Made by a program: the position numbers and the translations under genes. From positions 807,920 through 871,919 of the forward strand of contig NZ_LFIJ01000002.1 in assembly GCF_001187555.1 (NCBI RefSeq): 64,000 nt of DNA, written 5' to 3'. The notes below the pieces were generated by a model. That model saw only the letters and a program-made list of their open reading frames with translations. It was not told where the DNA came from and did not search any database. Positions 29,266 through 41,750 of the stretch are shown here, one piece after another. Source of the DNA: Gilvimarinus polysaccharolyticus. GTDB lineage: Bacteria; Pseudomonadota; Gammaproteobacteria; Pseudomonadales; Cellvibrionaceae. Position 1 is the first letter of the stretch; each line of letters starts with the position of its first letter.

Positions 29266-29618
29266 TGTTTTGCCTCTTAACCTGATTAATCGCGCTTGGC
29301 TGCTGACCGTTAATAATATCGGTAGCAGCCCAGAGCAGAATTCATTGAGCAGCCTGTTGATCCAATCGCGGCTAGCCTGTGCGGGTTGTTTGACGCACCA
29401 TTCACCTGTTTGGCGCCAGCACAAACCCGATATTTTGGGTTAGCCGAACAACCCGGCCGCAAAGAGCCGCGTTTTATACCAAAAGCCTCCCCCAATATCA
29501 ACGCTTAGTTGCTTTTTTGATCAGAAAACTGCAATTTTTTGTCCGATTAGATGAAATGGCGCCATTGCAGGCTGATTTCTTAACGCTCTGGATTGGCTTC
29601 TCATTCGGTATCCTCCGA
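29266..29618. other. Intergenic region between rpmB and radC
   Basis: About 350 bases without a gene. It holds the rpmBG promoter (29473-29501) and a leader of roughly 200 bases. The leader includes a small hairpin (AACCC/GGGTT near 29425-29442). I see nothing else supported here. Confidence 0.6.
29473..29501 (-). promoter_or_regulatory. Sigma-70 promoter for rpmB-rpmG
   Basis: Read on the minus strand, TTGATA (29501-29496) and TATAAA (29478-29473) are 17 bases apart, with five of six matches each. It predicts an untranslated leader of about 200 bases for the ribosomal-protein operon. Confidence 0.72.
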
Positions 29619-30293
29619 TTACAGCAGTCCCATTTCGGCAAACGAGCTGACCTCGCCATCGCCGACAATCATGTGGTCTAGCACCCGCACACCGACTAAT
29701 TCTAAAGCTTTAATTAGGCGCTCGGTGATATGGCGGTCGGCCTGACTCGGCTCGGCCACCCCCGACGGGTGATTGTGGGCTAAAATCACAGCCGCGCAAT
29801 TATTGGCGAGTGCCAGCTTTACCACCTCGCGGGGGTAAACACTGGCGGCGTCTAGCGTGCCAAAAAACAAAGGCTCATAGCGGATCAGCCGGTGTTGGTT
29901 GTCTAGCAGCAGTAACGCAAAGATCTCACGCTCGCTATGGCGCAGTTGAGACACCAAGTAACGGCGCACCAGCTCGGGGCTGGTTAAGGCGTCCCCTGCG
30001 GTGAGTGTCGCGCTAAGGTGGCGGCGGGCCATCTCTAATACGGCTTGCAGTTGTGCGTATTTGGCCGAGCCGAGCCCTAGGCCGCGACAAAAATCTTGCT
30101 GCGATGACTCCAGTAGCGGGCGCAGTCCGCCAAACTGTTGGAGCAACTCGCGAGCTAGGTCTACCGCCGACTTGCCGGCACAACCGGTGCGTAAAAAAAT
30201 AGCCAAAAGCTCGGCGTCAGAAACACTGGCGGGGCCGCGCTGGAGGAGTTTCTCTCGGGGGCGTTCTTGCTCTGGCCACTGATGAATTGCCAT
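29619..30293 (-). CDS. radC: RadC/JAB-domain protein
   Basis: An N-terminal helix-hairpin-helix-like region ([25 protein letters not shown]) precedes a JAB/MPN metalloprotease-like domain. The domain has the metal motif [17 protein letters not shown], with both histidines and the aspartate. Despite its name, a DNA-repair role is not established for RadC. ATG 30293 with AGGAG upstream gives 224 residues. It is divergent from coaBC, the usual arrangement in gammaproteobacteria. Confidence 0.93.
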   Translation of the reverse strand: MAIHQWPEQERPREKLLQRGPASVSDAELLAIFLRTGCAGKSAVDLARELLQQFGGLRPLLESSQQDFCRGLGLGSAKYAQLQAVLEMARRHLSATLTAGDALTSPELVRRYLVSQLRHSEREIFALLLLDNQHRLIRYEPLFFGTLDAASVYPREVVKLALANNCAAVILAHNHPSGVAEPSQADRHITERLIKALELVGVRVLDHMIVGDGEVSSFAEMGLL

Positions 30294-30543
30294 AACTAGG
30301 CTCCTTGTCATTAGCGCCGTATGGCGCTGTCCTTGAGTTGTCATCCGGCTAATTCTTAGCTGGGGTGTTTGCTGGTCGGTGTTGTGGCCAGCTGGGCTAT
30401 TAAGGGTTTGATTTGGGTTGTTAACGCGTGTCGATATACGAAATTCTCTCTAAGAATGGTATCTTTGACGTTTGTGGTCAAGTTTGCCGGCAGCCGGTGG
30501 GTAAACTACAGTCAACACAGCCTCCCGGCTAACGGAGTTTGGA

Positions 30544-31743
30544 ATGTCCACGCTACAAAATAAACGCATACTGCTTGGCGTGACAGGTGGAATAGCGGCC
30601 TATAAAGCCGCCGAGCTGGTGCGCGAGTTGCGGCGCTTAGGCGCGAGCGTCCGGGTGGTAATGACCCCTGCAGCCTGTGAGTTTATTACCCCGTTAACGC
30701 TGCAAGCGCTGTCGGGCAACCCAGTGCATACCGCGCTGCTCGATCCCGAAGCTGAAGCCGCCATGGGACACATCGAGCTGGCCCGCTGGGCCGACCTCAC
30801 TTTAATTGCACCTGCCAGTGCCGATTTTTTAGCGCGCTTGCAGAGCGGTATGGGTAATGACTTGCTCTCTACTGTGTGTTTGGCAACTCGCTCGCCCATC
30901 GCTATTGCACCGGCTATGAATCAAGCAATGTGGGACGCCAGCAGCACACAGGCAAATATAGCCCAACTGCGCGAGCGCAATGTAGCCGTGTTTGGCCCCG
31001 GCAGTGGCGAACAAGCCTGTGGCGAATTTGGCCCTGGGCGGATGCTCGAACCGGTCGAGTTGGCGGCCCAGCTAGCGTTGCAATTTAGCGTTCAAGCGCT
31101 CACCGGCAAAACCGTCGTAATTACCGCAGGCCCGACCCGCGAGGCAATTGACCCGGTGCGCTACCTGAGTAATCACAGCTCGGGTAAGATGGGCTATGCG
31201 CTGGCGCAGGCGGCGATTGACGCGGGCGCGCGCACTATTTTAATCAGCGGCCCTTGCGCGCTAGCGGCGCCCGAGCGAGCCGAGCATGTAGCCGTGACCT
31301 CGGCCGATGATATGTTGGCTGCGTGCCTGAATTATGCACCGGGGTGCGATTTGTTTATTGGTGCGGCGGCGGTAGCCGATTTTCGCCCGGCTAACGTTGT
31401 CGAGCAAAAACTGAAGAAAACGGCCGCCGATACTATGACCCTGACGTTGGTGAAAAACCCCGACATCATTGCCAGTATTGCCGCACTGGATGCTGCGCCC
31501 TTTACAGTGGCGTTTGCCGCCGAGTCCGAGCAAGTCTTAGACTACGCACGGGCAAAGCTGGAAAGAAAAAAAGTTGATTGTGTTATTGCCAATGACATCA
31601 GTGCGACAGGCATTGGTTTTAATAGCGATGATAACGCGGTAACTGTGATTGAGCGCAGTGGTGACACGACATTTGATCGGCGCAACAAAATGCAGCTGGC
31701 GCATGCGCTAATCGCGTTATTAGCCAAGCGCTTAATTGGCTAA
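30544..31743 (+). CDS. coaBC: Bifunctional phosphopantothenoylcysteine decarboxylase / phosphopantothenate-cysteine ligase
   Basis: This enzyme makes 4'-phosphopantothenoylcysteine and decarboxylates it to phosphopantetheine in CoA synthesis. The N-terminal flavoprotein domain has LLGVTGGIAAYKAAEL, the catalytic histidine in MGHIELARWAD, and PAMNQAMW. The C-terminal CTP-dependent ligase domain begins VVITAGPTREAIDPVR and includes SNHSSGKMGYALA. The 399 residues are complete. Unlike E. coli and Pseudomonas, dut does not follow; algC comes next after 92 bases. Confidence 0.96.
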   Translation: MSTLQNKRILLGVTGGIAAYKAAELVRELRRLGASVRVVMTPAACEFITPLTLQALSGNPVHTALLDPEAEAAMGHIELARWADLTLIAPASADFLARLQSGMGNDLLSTVCLATRSPIAIAPAMNQAMWDASSTQANIAQLRERNVAVFGPGSGEQACGEFGPGRMLEPVELAAQLALQFSVQALTGKTVVITAGPTREAIDPVRYLSNHSSGKMGYALAQAAIDAGARTILISGPCALAAPERAEHVAVTSADDMLAACLNYAPGCDLFIGAAAVADFRPANVVEQKLKKTAADTMTLTLVKNPDIIASIAALDAAPFTVAFAAESEQVLDYARAKLERKKVDCVIANDISATGIGFNSDDNAVTVIERSGDTTFDRRNKMQLAHALIALLAKRLIG

Positions 31744-31835
31744 TATTTGATGGGTTGGCCTATTGCTTGCTCAGCCATATAAATTCGCCCTGCGCGGTAA
31801 AAACAAATTAATAAAAAAGGTTAAAGGACGCCCCA

Positions 31836-35281
<3,446 letters not shown>

Positions 35282-35338
35282 AACGCAAAACCTGACCTGT
35301 AGCGAGTTGACAGGCGCAAATTAAAAGAGCAGCTGCGC

Positions 35339-35941
35339 ATGAGTACCTCAAACAATCAAAAAGTATCGCGCCGTCAGCAGATACTAGAGTCGCTGGCTAC
35401 TATGTTAGAGACTAGTCCTGGCGCACGCATTACTACCGCCGCACTCGCGCGTGAGGTAGGCGTGTCCGAGGCGGCCTTGTATCGTCACTTTCCCAGTAAA
35501 GCAAAAATGTTTGAAGGCTTAATTGAATTTATCGAAGAAACCATTTTTAGCCGTATTAAGCTAATCTTAAAAGAAGAGCCAAAGGCCTTGCAGCAAATAG
35601 AAAAAATCTTATATCTATTGCTGACTTTTACCGAGCGTAACCCAGGCATTACTCGCTTGTTAACGGGCGATGCCCTAACCGGTGAGACCGATCGCCTGCG
35701 CAACCGTATCGCACAATTGTTTGAGCGTATAGAGACTCAGCTAAAACAAATTATTCGCGAGGCAGAGTTGCGTGAGGGGCTGCGCCCCAATCTGCCGCTC
35801 TCGGCTGCCGCTAATATGCTAATGAGTTTGGCTGATGGGCGTATCACGCAATTTGTACGCAGTGAATTCCGCCGCTTACCTACAGAGTACTGGGAGGATC
35901 AGTGGGCTGCTGTCGCTGGCGGCTTAATGCGTAAAGCTTAA
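35339..35941 (+). CDS. slmA: Nucleoid occlusion factor SlmA
   Basis: This TetR-family DNA-binding protein inhibits FtsZ assembly over the nucleoid. The helix-turn-helix ([20 protein letters not shown]) is at about 31-50, followed by the ligand-less helical domain ending [11 protein letters not shown]. The length of 200 residues is typical. It lies between argB and pyrE; in E. coli slmA sits between dut and pyrE, which supports the assignment. Confidence 0.95.
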   Translation: MSTSNNQKVSRRQQILESLATMLETSPGARITTAALAREVGVSEAALYRHFPSKAKMFEGLIEFIEETIFSRIKLILKEEPKALQQIEKILYLLLTFTERNPGITRLLTGDALTGETDRLRNRIAQLFERIETQLKQIIREAELREGLRPNLPLSAAANMLMSLADGRITQFVRSEFRRLPTEYWEDQWAAVAGGLMRKA

Positions 35942-36030
35942 TGGGCTGAAGTCTATTTAGTCGCGTGTTAATTGCACCGCAATTAGGTTTACAGCATTTA
36001 GTGTTGAACCTGCAAGGCTAATAAATTTTT

Positions 36031-37200
36031 ATGGCGTACTATCTAAAATCAATTTTAATAACTATTTTGGCAGTCGCGATTGTTATTGCCGCAGGCTTTA
36101 ATTTGTATCAGCAGCGTGCCTCGGTGAGCACACCTGGATTTTGCTCTATTAGCAATTGGGGGCCGCGTAGCACCAATGCAGGCACCGGTTTTAACGTTCA
36201 GCCCGGTGGTCAATCTGCGCTTTGGGTCATTACATCTTGCTATCCCGACAATGTCGCCATCAGCTTTGATGGTCAGCCCTATAGCACGACGCATTATCCA
36301 TCGAGCCTAACGGCATTAATTACTGACCTTAGCTCAATTGCTCAAGCCGGAGATGTTGAGGTTTCTTTGCTAAATAAAGCAACGGGTCGACGGCAGCATG
36401 TAGGTTTGTTTACCGTAATAGATGCCAATGACACTAAGCAAACGGCGGAGCTACCGAAAGAGCCTAGTATCACTCCGCCGCTACTCATTGCACACGCTGC
36501 AGGTGGTTTTGAAGGGCGCCGCTACCGTAACTCAATGGAGGCGCTAGAGTTTAACTATAAACTTGGGCATCGGTTATTTGAGGTGGACTTTAATTGGACG
36601 TCCGACAATCAGCTGGTGGGAATTCACGACTGGGGTAATTCCTATAAACGTTTGTTTAAAAACGCAGATCATGCCCAGGCTCCAAGCTATGAGCAGCTAC
36701 TAAGCTTAGTCATGGATAACAACGAAGCTATTATTACCTTGCCACGACTTAAAAATTGGTTGGCTAAAAAGCCAGATGCTTACATAGTAACCGACATCAA
36801 GGGGGATAATGTCCAAGCGTTAGCGCTTATGAAGAGTTCACTGGAGGAGCAATACAAACAAGTGATACCGCAGCTTTATCACCCTAGCAATTATCAAGAA
36901 CTACAACAGATGGGGTTCCATAATATTATATTTACACTTTATAAGACCCATTTAAGCTCAGAGCAGATAATCAAATTTGTTGCTAATAACCCATTGCTTG
37001 CCATCACTGTGCACCCCGACAAAGCCGGGTTTGCTGATCTAGTCCCCGCGTTTAATAAACTACATCGCTTTGTTTACGTGCATACTTACAACACATTGGC
37101 TGATTATGATAAATACACGGCTTTAGGCATTGATGGTTTGTACACTGACTTTTTATATCAGGATGCCCGTGGTGACGTTCGTAGGCAAGGTCAACAGTAA
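36031..37200 (+). CDS. Exported glycerophosphodiester phosphodiesterase-like protein
   Basis: An N-terminal membrane or signal segment (about 7-26) is followed by a beta-rich region of about 110 residues with two cysteines. The C-terminal TIM-barrel domain resembles PI-PLC/GDPD enzymes: LLIAHAAGGFEG with the first catalytic histidine, RNSMEALEFNYKLGHRLFEVDF with an acidic metal ligand, and LVGIHDWGN with the second histidine. The terminal block GIDGLYTDF fits the end of GDPD barrels. The natural substrate is unknown; a lipid head-group or glycan diester is possible. It stands alone between slmA and a convergent gene. Confidence 0.72.
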   Translation: MAYYLKSILITILAVAIVIAAGFNLYQQRASVSTPGFCSISNWGPRSTNAGTGFNVQPGGQSALWVITSCYPDNVAISFDGQPYSTTHYPSSLTALITDLSSIAQAGDVEVSLLNKATGRRQHVGLFTVIDANDTKQTAELPKEPSITPPLLIAHAAGGFEGRRYRNSMEALEFNYKLGHRLFEVDFNWTSDNQLVGIHDWGNSYKRLFKNADHAQAPSYEQLLSLVMDNNEAIITLPRLKNWLAKKPDAYIVTDIKGDNVQALALMKSSLEEQYKQVIPQLYHPSNYQELQQMGFHNIIFTLYKTHLSSEQIIKFVANNPLLAITVHPDKAGFADLVPAFNKLHRFVYVHTYNTLADYDKYTALGIDGLYTDFLYQDARGDVRRQGQQ

Positions 37201-37213
37201 GTTCTCAGAGGTT

Positions 37214-37250
37214 GATGCGCGATTAGAGAGCTTGCAGCTAATCGCGCATC
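37214..37250. terminator. 13-bp perfect hairpin between convergent genes
   Basis: GATGCGCGATTAG (37214-37226) and its exact complement (37238-37250) flank an 11-base loop, between the GDPD-like gene (+) and the gene at 37293-37919 (-). There is no T tract on either side, so a terminator or RNA-stability role is inferred only from place. Confidence 0.45.
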
Positions 37251-37292
37251 GCAAGGGGATTTATAAATTTTAGGCGGATGTTATAAGCTTCT

Positions 37293-37919
37293 CTAAGGGT
37301 TAATTACCTTAAAGCGTTCGATGTCTTGGTCAAATTTCTCTGACGCATTCTCTAATGCTGCGCTGCGCTGCTCAATTTGTTTTTCTACTTCAATCACTTC
37401 GGCTTCGAGTGTCGCTATATTGCTTTGAATGGTGTCTGATACTGGACGACCACTGCGCTCCATAGTACCTGCGCGGCGCTGTTGCTCTTCTAGTTGTAAA
37501 ACGACCCCCGATAAATTAGCGCGCAAAATGCTCAAGTTGCCGCGCAGTTCTAATAAGCTGCGTTGCTTTGCGGATTCGATATCTTTAACAGTGCTAAAGC
37601 GGCGGTTTAAGTTCGCATCCCACTCGGCCAGCTCGGCCTCGCGGCGCATCTGTTCGGCAGCTTTGACCGCATCGGCACCTTTGGGGGAGGCGTTAACAGT
37701 TTTAAGTATCCGTCCAGTGTTGGTAATAATCTCGTAGCCTCGGGCGGCCGCCGCCGGCGGAATACTTTGTTGTACCACTAGATGCCCCTCGAGACTTTTA
37801 TACCTAAACAAAACGCTGGTGGAGCTGGCGTCTTGTTCGTCGGCCAACAATGGCGAACTGGCAAGTGTTAACGTTAGCAGCAGTATGCTGCATAATCCTT
37901 TGCCGAGTATTGTTTTCAT
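37293..37919 (-). CDS. Periplasmic DUF4124-like coiled-coil protein
   Basis: A signal peptide (about 1-26) precedes a short DUF4124-like domain (FRYKSLEGHLVVQQSIPP then RGYEIITNTGRILKTV). A long charged coiled coil fills residues 80-200. It has no catalytic motif. Such proteins are common in marine gammaproteobacteria, but the function is unknown. It follows pyrE on the same strand by 26 bases and may share its transcript. Confidence 0.7.
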   Translation of the reverse strand: MKTILGKGLCSILLLTLTLASSPLLADEQDASSTSVLFRYKSLEGHLVVQQSIPPAAAARGYEIITNTGRILKTVNASPKGADAVKAAEQMRREAELAEWDANLNRRFSTVKDIESAKQRSLLELRGNLSILRANLSGVVLQLEEQQRRAGTMERSGRPVSDTIQSNIATLEAEVIEVEKQIEQRSAALENASEKFDQDIERFKVINP

Positions 37920-37945
37920 TGTCTGCTCCTTGGGGTCATTTATTT

Positions 37946-38614
37946 TTAAACGCCGTACTGGTCTCGGTACGCTTTAATGGCGGCCAGCCCATGATCGCTA
38001 GAGTTGTTACCGTCGGTTGTATTGCTACCAGTGGTCTCAAGATACCCGATTATGTCGCCAAGGTTAATAATACTGATTACTGGTATGCCATAACGCTGTT
38101 CGACTTCCTGAATCGCCGATTGCTCAGAGCGGCCCTTTTCTTGCCGATCGAGCCCAATAATAACCGCCGCTGGTGTGGCCTCTGACTGTTGAATAATGTC
38201 CATTACCTCGCGAATGGCGGTACCGGCGGTAATCACATCATCGACAATAACGGTGCGCCCTATCAGCGGCGCACCGACCAGCGAGCCGCCTTCGCCGTGA
38301 GCTTTAGCCTCTTTGCGGTTAAAGCAGTAGGGCATATCTTGGTTGTGGTGTTCGGCCAGTGCTACAGCGGTGGCGCTGGCGAGCGGAATACCTTTATAGG
38401 CGGGGCCAAAAATTAAATCGTACTCAATGCCACTATCAATTAACGCCTGCGCATAAAAGCGGCCCATTTTGGCAAGCCCGCCACCACTTTGAAAAAAGCG
38501 CCCGGCGTTAAAAAAATAAGGACTAACTCGCCCAGATTTAAGAGTAAACTCACCAAACTGCAACGCCTGATTATCGATGGCCAGTTGGATGAATTCGCGT
38601 TGATATTCGTGCAT
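37946..38614 (-). CDS. pyrE: Orotate phosphoribosyltransferase
   Basis: PyrE makes orotidine monophosphate from orotate and PRPP. The N-terminal [14 protein letters not shown], the [11 protein letters not shown] segment, the lysine-rich [12 protein letters not shown] flexible loop and the PRPP motif [12 protein letters not shown] are all visible. The 222 residues are normal. It is divergent from crc, the arrangement known in Pseudomonas. Confidence 0.97.
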   Translation of the reverse strand: MHEYQREFIQLAIDNQALQFGEFTLKSGRVSPYFFNAGRFFQSGGGLAKMGRFYAQALIDSGIEYDLIFGPAYKGIPLASATAVALAEHHNQDMPYCFNRKEAKAHGEGGSLVGAPLIGRTVIVDDVITAGTAIREVMDIIQQSEATPAAVIIGLDRQEKGRSEQSAIQEVEQRYGIPVISIINLGDIIGYLETTGSNTTDGNNSSDHGLAAIKAYRDQYGV

Positions 38615-38822
38615 ATTAGTACGTTCCTTAGCTGTTACTGGAAAAACACGCTATTATAAATAAGCAGATCGGCTGTGCCGAATCATTCTGTGCTGGTCGA
38701 AATTTAGCCAATAACAATAAATATCGCTAAAAAACACCTGCAAATGACCGTTGCCAATGCGGCAACTAACACAATCTATCCAAGCTCGGGTATCATACAC
38801 AGTCCGTAATAAAGGGGCTAAC

Positions 38823-39593
38823 ATGAGAGTTATCAGTCTGAGCGTCGACGGTATTTTTCAAGCGGCGCAGCGTGGTCTGTATGATTGGCTAGAGAGCCAA
38901 GATGCGGACGTCATCTGCCTGCAAGATCTACGCGCGCTCGAGTACGAGCTAGACGATGATGTTTTTCATCCTGAAGGCTATTTTTCATATTTTTTCGACT
39001 CCGGTACGCCGCATTATAACGGTGTAGCGATCTATACTCGTAAACAGCCCAAAGCACTCATCTTTGGGTTGGGCTTTTCATCGGGTGTTGATATGGAAGG
39101 GCGCTATCTGCAGATTGATTACGAGCACATCAGTATTGGCTCGTTATTGGCCCCTAGTGCTAGCTCTGGGGCTGAATCACAAGAAGTAAAAATTAACTTC
39201 TTTGACGACCTGCAAGCCCACATGGACAAAATTACCCGCAAGCGTCGCGAGTACATTTTTTGTGGCAACTGGCAGATGGCTCACACGCCGCGTGACGTTA
39301 CCGACTCCGATGCACTGCAGAGTGAATCGGGCTTTTTGCCTCACGAGCGCCAGTGGCTCAGCCAGTTGTTTAATCAAATTGGTTATGTCGATGCTTTTCG
39401 TCGCGCGATTCGCGACCCGGACGAATACAGCTGGTGGCCCAGCCATAAAATTGGTAGTGGCCCTGGTTGGCGCACCGATTTACAGGTGGCCTCTAACAAC
39501 CTTGGTCAGCGGGTCGAATACGGCGCAATCTACAAAAATGCTCAGTTTTCAAGCCACCTGCCGGTGATTGTCGATTACGACATCGAGCTCTAA
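38823..39593 (+). CDS. crc: Catabolite repression control protein Crc
   Basis: Crc acts with Hfq to repress translation of catabolic genes. It has the exonuclease III/EEP fold with degenerate catalytic residues: VICLQDLRA in place of LQETK, FCGNWQMAH in place of the GDxN motif, and SSHLPVIVDYD where active enzymes have SDH. This loss is typical of Crc rather than a defect of this copy. ATG 38823 has AAAGGGG upstream and gives 256 residues. Its position beside pyrE and rph is as in Pseudomonas. Confidence 0.92.
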   Translation: MRVISLSVDGIFQAAQRGLYDWLESQDADVICLQDLRALEYELDDDVFHPEGYFSYFFDSGTPHYNGVAIYTRKQPKALIFGLGFSSGVDMEGRYLQIDYEHISIGSLLAPSASSGAESQEVKINFFDDLQAHMDKITRKRREYIFCGNWQMAHTPRDVTDSDALQSESGFLPHERQWLSQLFNQIGYVDAFRRAIRDPDEYSWWPSHKIGSGPGWRTDLQVASNNLGQRVEYGAIYKNAQFSSHLPVIVDYDIEL

Positions 39594-39640
39594 TCACCTT
39601 TGAGTTTTACATCCAGGTGGTCGCCTAGTAAAAAGCAGGC

Positions 39641-39673
39641 AAAAAAAGGAGGCACTAAGTGCCTCCTTTTTTG
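39641..39673. terminator. Bidirectional terminator between crc and rph
   Basis: Arms AAAAAAAGGAGGCAC and GTGCCTCCTTTTTTG with a three-base loop give a G+C-rich stem flanked by A and T runs. It ends crc on the plus strand and rph on the minus strand. Confidence 0.9.
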
Positions 39674-39691
39674 TTTTAAGCGTTACAGTCG

Positions 39692-40411
39692 TTAGCTTGC
39701 TAGCGCCGCTTTTTGCAGGCCGATAAGCTCGGCAATACCGTCTTTAGCCAGTTTGAGCATGGCGGCAAATTGCGCCTCGGTAAATGGCTCGGCCTCGGCG
39801 GTGCCTTGTACTTCAATCATACCGCCGTCTTCGGCGATTACCACGTTCATATCGGTATCCGCGTTAGAATCTTCTGGGTAATCCAAATCCAGCACCGGCT
39901 CACCTTGATAAATCCCGACAGATACAGATGCGATGGCTCGTATCAGCGGCTTGCCGTTTACCAATTGCTTGGCTTCTAAGTGCGCAATGGCATCGGCCAA
40001 CGCAACCCAGGCGCCAGTTATAGAAGCGGTGCGTGTGCCGCCATCGGCCTGAATGACATCACAGTCGATATGAATCGTGTTTTCACCCAGCTGCTTTAAA
40101 TCTACCGCTGCGCGCAATGAGCGTCCAATCAATCGTTGGATCTCGACTGTGCGGCCGCCTTGTTTGCCACGAGCCGCCTCGCGCCCCATGCGGGTGCCGG
40201 TAGAGCGGGGTAACATGCCGTACTCGGCCGTTAACCAGCCTTGGCCTTGACCGCGTAAAAAAGGCGGCACGCCAGGCACTACACTGGCATTACACAATAC
40301 TTTGGTATCGCCAAACTCTACTAACACCGAGCCTTCGGCGTGCTTGGTGTAATGACGGGTAATGTTAATAGGGCGTAATTGGTGCGGAAGTCGTCCACTG
40401 GGGCGTTGCAT
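39692..40411 (-). CDS. rph: Ribonuclease PH
   Basis: RNase PH is a phosphorolytic 3'-5' exoribonuclease that trims tRNA ends. The start [47 protein letters not shown] with phosphate-site arginines, and [18 protein letters not shown] are hallmark blocks. ATG 40411 gives 239 residues; AGGA precedes it. Unlike the frameshifted allele of laboratory E. coli K-12, this gene is intact. It is divergent from yicC. Confidence 0.97.
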   Translation of the reverse strand: MQRPSGRLPHQLRPINITRHYTKHAEGSVLVEFGDTKVLCNASVVPGVPPFLRGQGQGWLTAEYGMLPRSTGTRMGREAARGKQGGRTVEIQRLIGRSLRAAVDLKQLGENTIHIDCDVIQADGGTRTASITGAWVALADAIAHLEAKQLVNGKPLIRAIASVSVGIYQGEPVLDLDYPEDSNADTDMNVVIAEDGGMIEVQGTAEAEPFTEAQFAAMLKLAKDGIAELIGLQKAALAS

Positions 40412-40586
40412 AGTAAGGTCCTGTTGGTTGGCAAGCTCAGGCGGCAGCCTGATGGCATGTGTTAACATCAACGCTCATGTTAACGTTTTACCGCCGCCGG
40501 ACAAAGGCCCACGCTTGCGTTATTTGGTGTTCGGTATTAACCAATAGTTGTCGCTAAACCGTAATATCTAGACAAAGGGATCAACC

Positions 40587-41453
40587 ATGCCACGCAGTAT
40601 GACCGGATTTGCCCGAGCCGAAGCTAAATCCCCCGAATACACCTTAGTCTGGGAGGTGCGCAGTGTAAATCACCGCTACCTCGAAATGCATTTGCGTTTA
40701 CCCGAAGAGTTCCGCGAAATAGAAACCGCCCTGCGCGAGCTGGTGCGTAAAAAGCTCCAGCGCGGCAAGCTAGAAGCCACCATTCATTTGCAGCCAGAAC
40801 AAACCGGCGACTCAAGCATCGGCCTAGACAGCGAGCGCTTAGCGCAAGTCGCCGACGCCTGCCGCCGCATCGGCGCCCAGATGGACAACTGCGCAGCGGT
40901 AAACCCTCTAGAAGTACTGCGTTGGCCCGGTGTGCAAATCGTCCGTGAGCTAGATCGCGATGCCCTGCATAAAGAATCACTGGCATTATTTTCCAGCGCG
41001 CTTGACCAGCTAATAGACAATCGCACCCGTGAAGGCGCCGAGCTCGCCATGTATATTAACCAACGGCTCGATGCCATCGCCGCTCAGGTTGTCAGCGTGC
41101 GTGAGCTGTTGCCCAGCATCTTAAAAGCCCAGCGGGAAAAGCTACAGGCCAAAGTCGCCGCACTGGATGTCGATTTAGACCCAGATCGGTTAGAGCAAGA
41201 GATCGTGATGATGGCGCAAAAGGCCGACGTCGATGAAGAGCTAGATCGCCTAGATACTCACCTGATTGAAGTGCGCCGCACGTTAAAACAAAAAGATTCG
41301 CTCGGCCGCCGTCTCGATTTTTTAATGCAAGAGCTCAACCGCGAGGCGAATACCCTTTCGAGTAAATCCGTCGTCAGTGAAACCACCCAAGCGGCGGTAG
41401 AGTTAAAAGTATTGATCGAGCAAATGCGCGAGCAAGTGCAGAATATTGAGTAG
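40587..41453 (+). CDS. yicC: YicC family endoribonuclease
   Basis: YicC/YloC proteins are metal-dependent endoribonucleases; E. coli YicC has been tied to decay of the small RNA RyhB. The 288 residues begin PRSMTGFARAEAK. They contain EVRSVNHRYLEMHLRLP and end with the conserved block LGRRLDFLMQELNREANTL. The gene is complete, but its final 240 bases recur at 43512-43752, bracketing hipBA. The 3' end of yicC is a known integration site for some genomic islands, so this end may have been replaced during an insertion. The usual neighbour gmk does not follow. Confidence 0.94.
   Translation: MPRSMTGFARAEAKSPEYTLVWEVRSVNHRYLEMHLRLPEEFREIETALRELVRKKLQRGKLEATIHLQPEQTGDSSIGLDSERLAQVADACRRIGAQMDNCAAVNPLEVLRWPGVQIVRELDRDALHKESLALFSSALDQLIDNRTREGAELAMYINQRLDAIAAQVVSVRELLPSILKAQREKLQAKVAALDVDLDPDRLEQEIVMMAQKADVDEELDRLDTHLIEVRRTLKQKDSLGRRLDFLMQELNREANTLSSKSVVSETTQAAVELKVLIEQMREQVQNIE
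41214..41453 (+). repeat. Direct repeat, left copy (3' end of yicC)
   Basis: These 240 bases are repeated in the same orientation at 43512-43752. Over the last 190 bases I count 11 differences, about seven of them at third codon positions. The left copy is the functional gene end. Confidence 0.9.
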
Positions 41454-41536
41454 CGAATGGCTTAGTCTTCGCGCGCGGTGAGTTAGGCTCCCTGGGTACA
41501 GATGTTGTAAGGTTTCAGTCAGAAAGGCTAAACAAT

Positions 41537-41737
41537 ATGGAAAATATATTAGGGGTAAGTATGTAGGCTTCAAGAATTGTTAGTCAGTTCAGTGTCACTA
41601 TAGTGCTTTTGCTTATTAGCTATGTCTGCGTAACAGAAGGCATTTTAAAAGGAGATATTTGGCCATTCTTTTTGTTTATGTTGACTGTGGCGATTGGTGT
41701 AATAGTGCTCACTTTAATTAACTTTGTTTTTGGTTAA
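41537..41737 (+). pseudogene. Small two-helix membrane protein frame interrupted by an amber codon
   Basis: From ATG 41537 the frame reads nine codons, meets TAG at 41564, then stays open for 56 codons to TAA at 41735. The open part encodes two hydrophobic helices (around FSVTIVLLLISYVCV and LFMLTVAIGVIVLTLINFVF). No good start lies after the TAG. It could be a decayed small membrane gene or chance; it lies just past yicC, inside the repeat-bounded segment. Confidence 0.35.
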
Positions 41738-41750
41738 TACGTCAGTCTTT

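Noticed and set aside
38823-39593. Functional exonuclease III
   Set aside because: Several catalytic residues are substituted as in Crc, and the gene sits in the crc position beside pyrE and rph.
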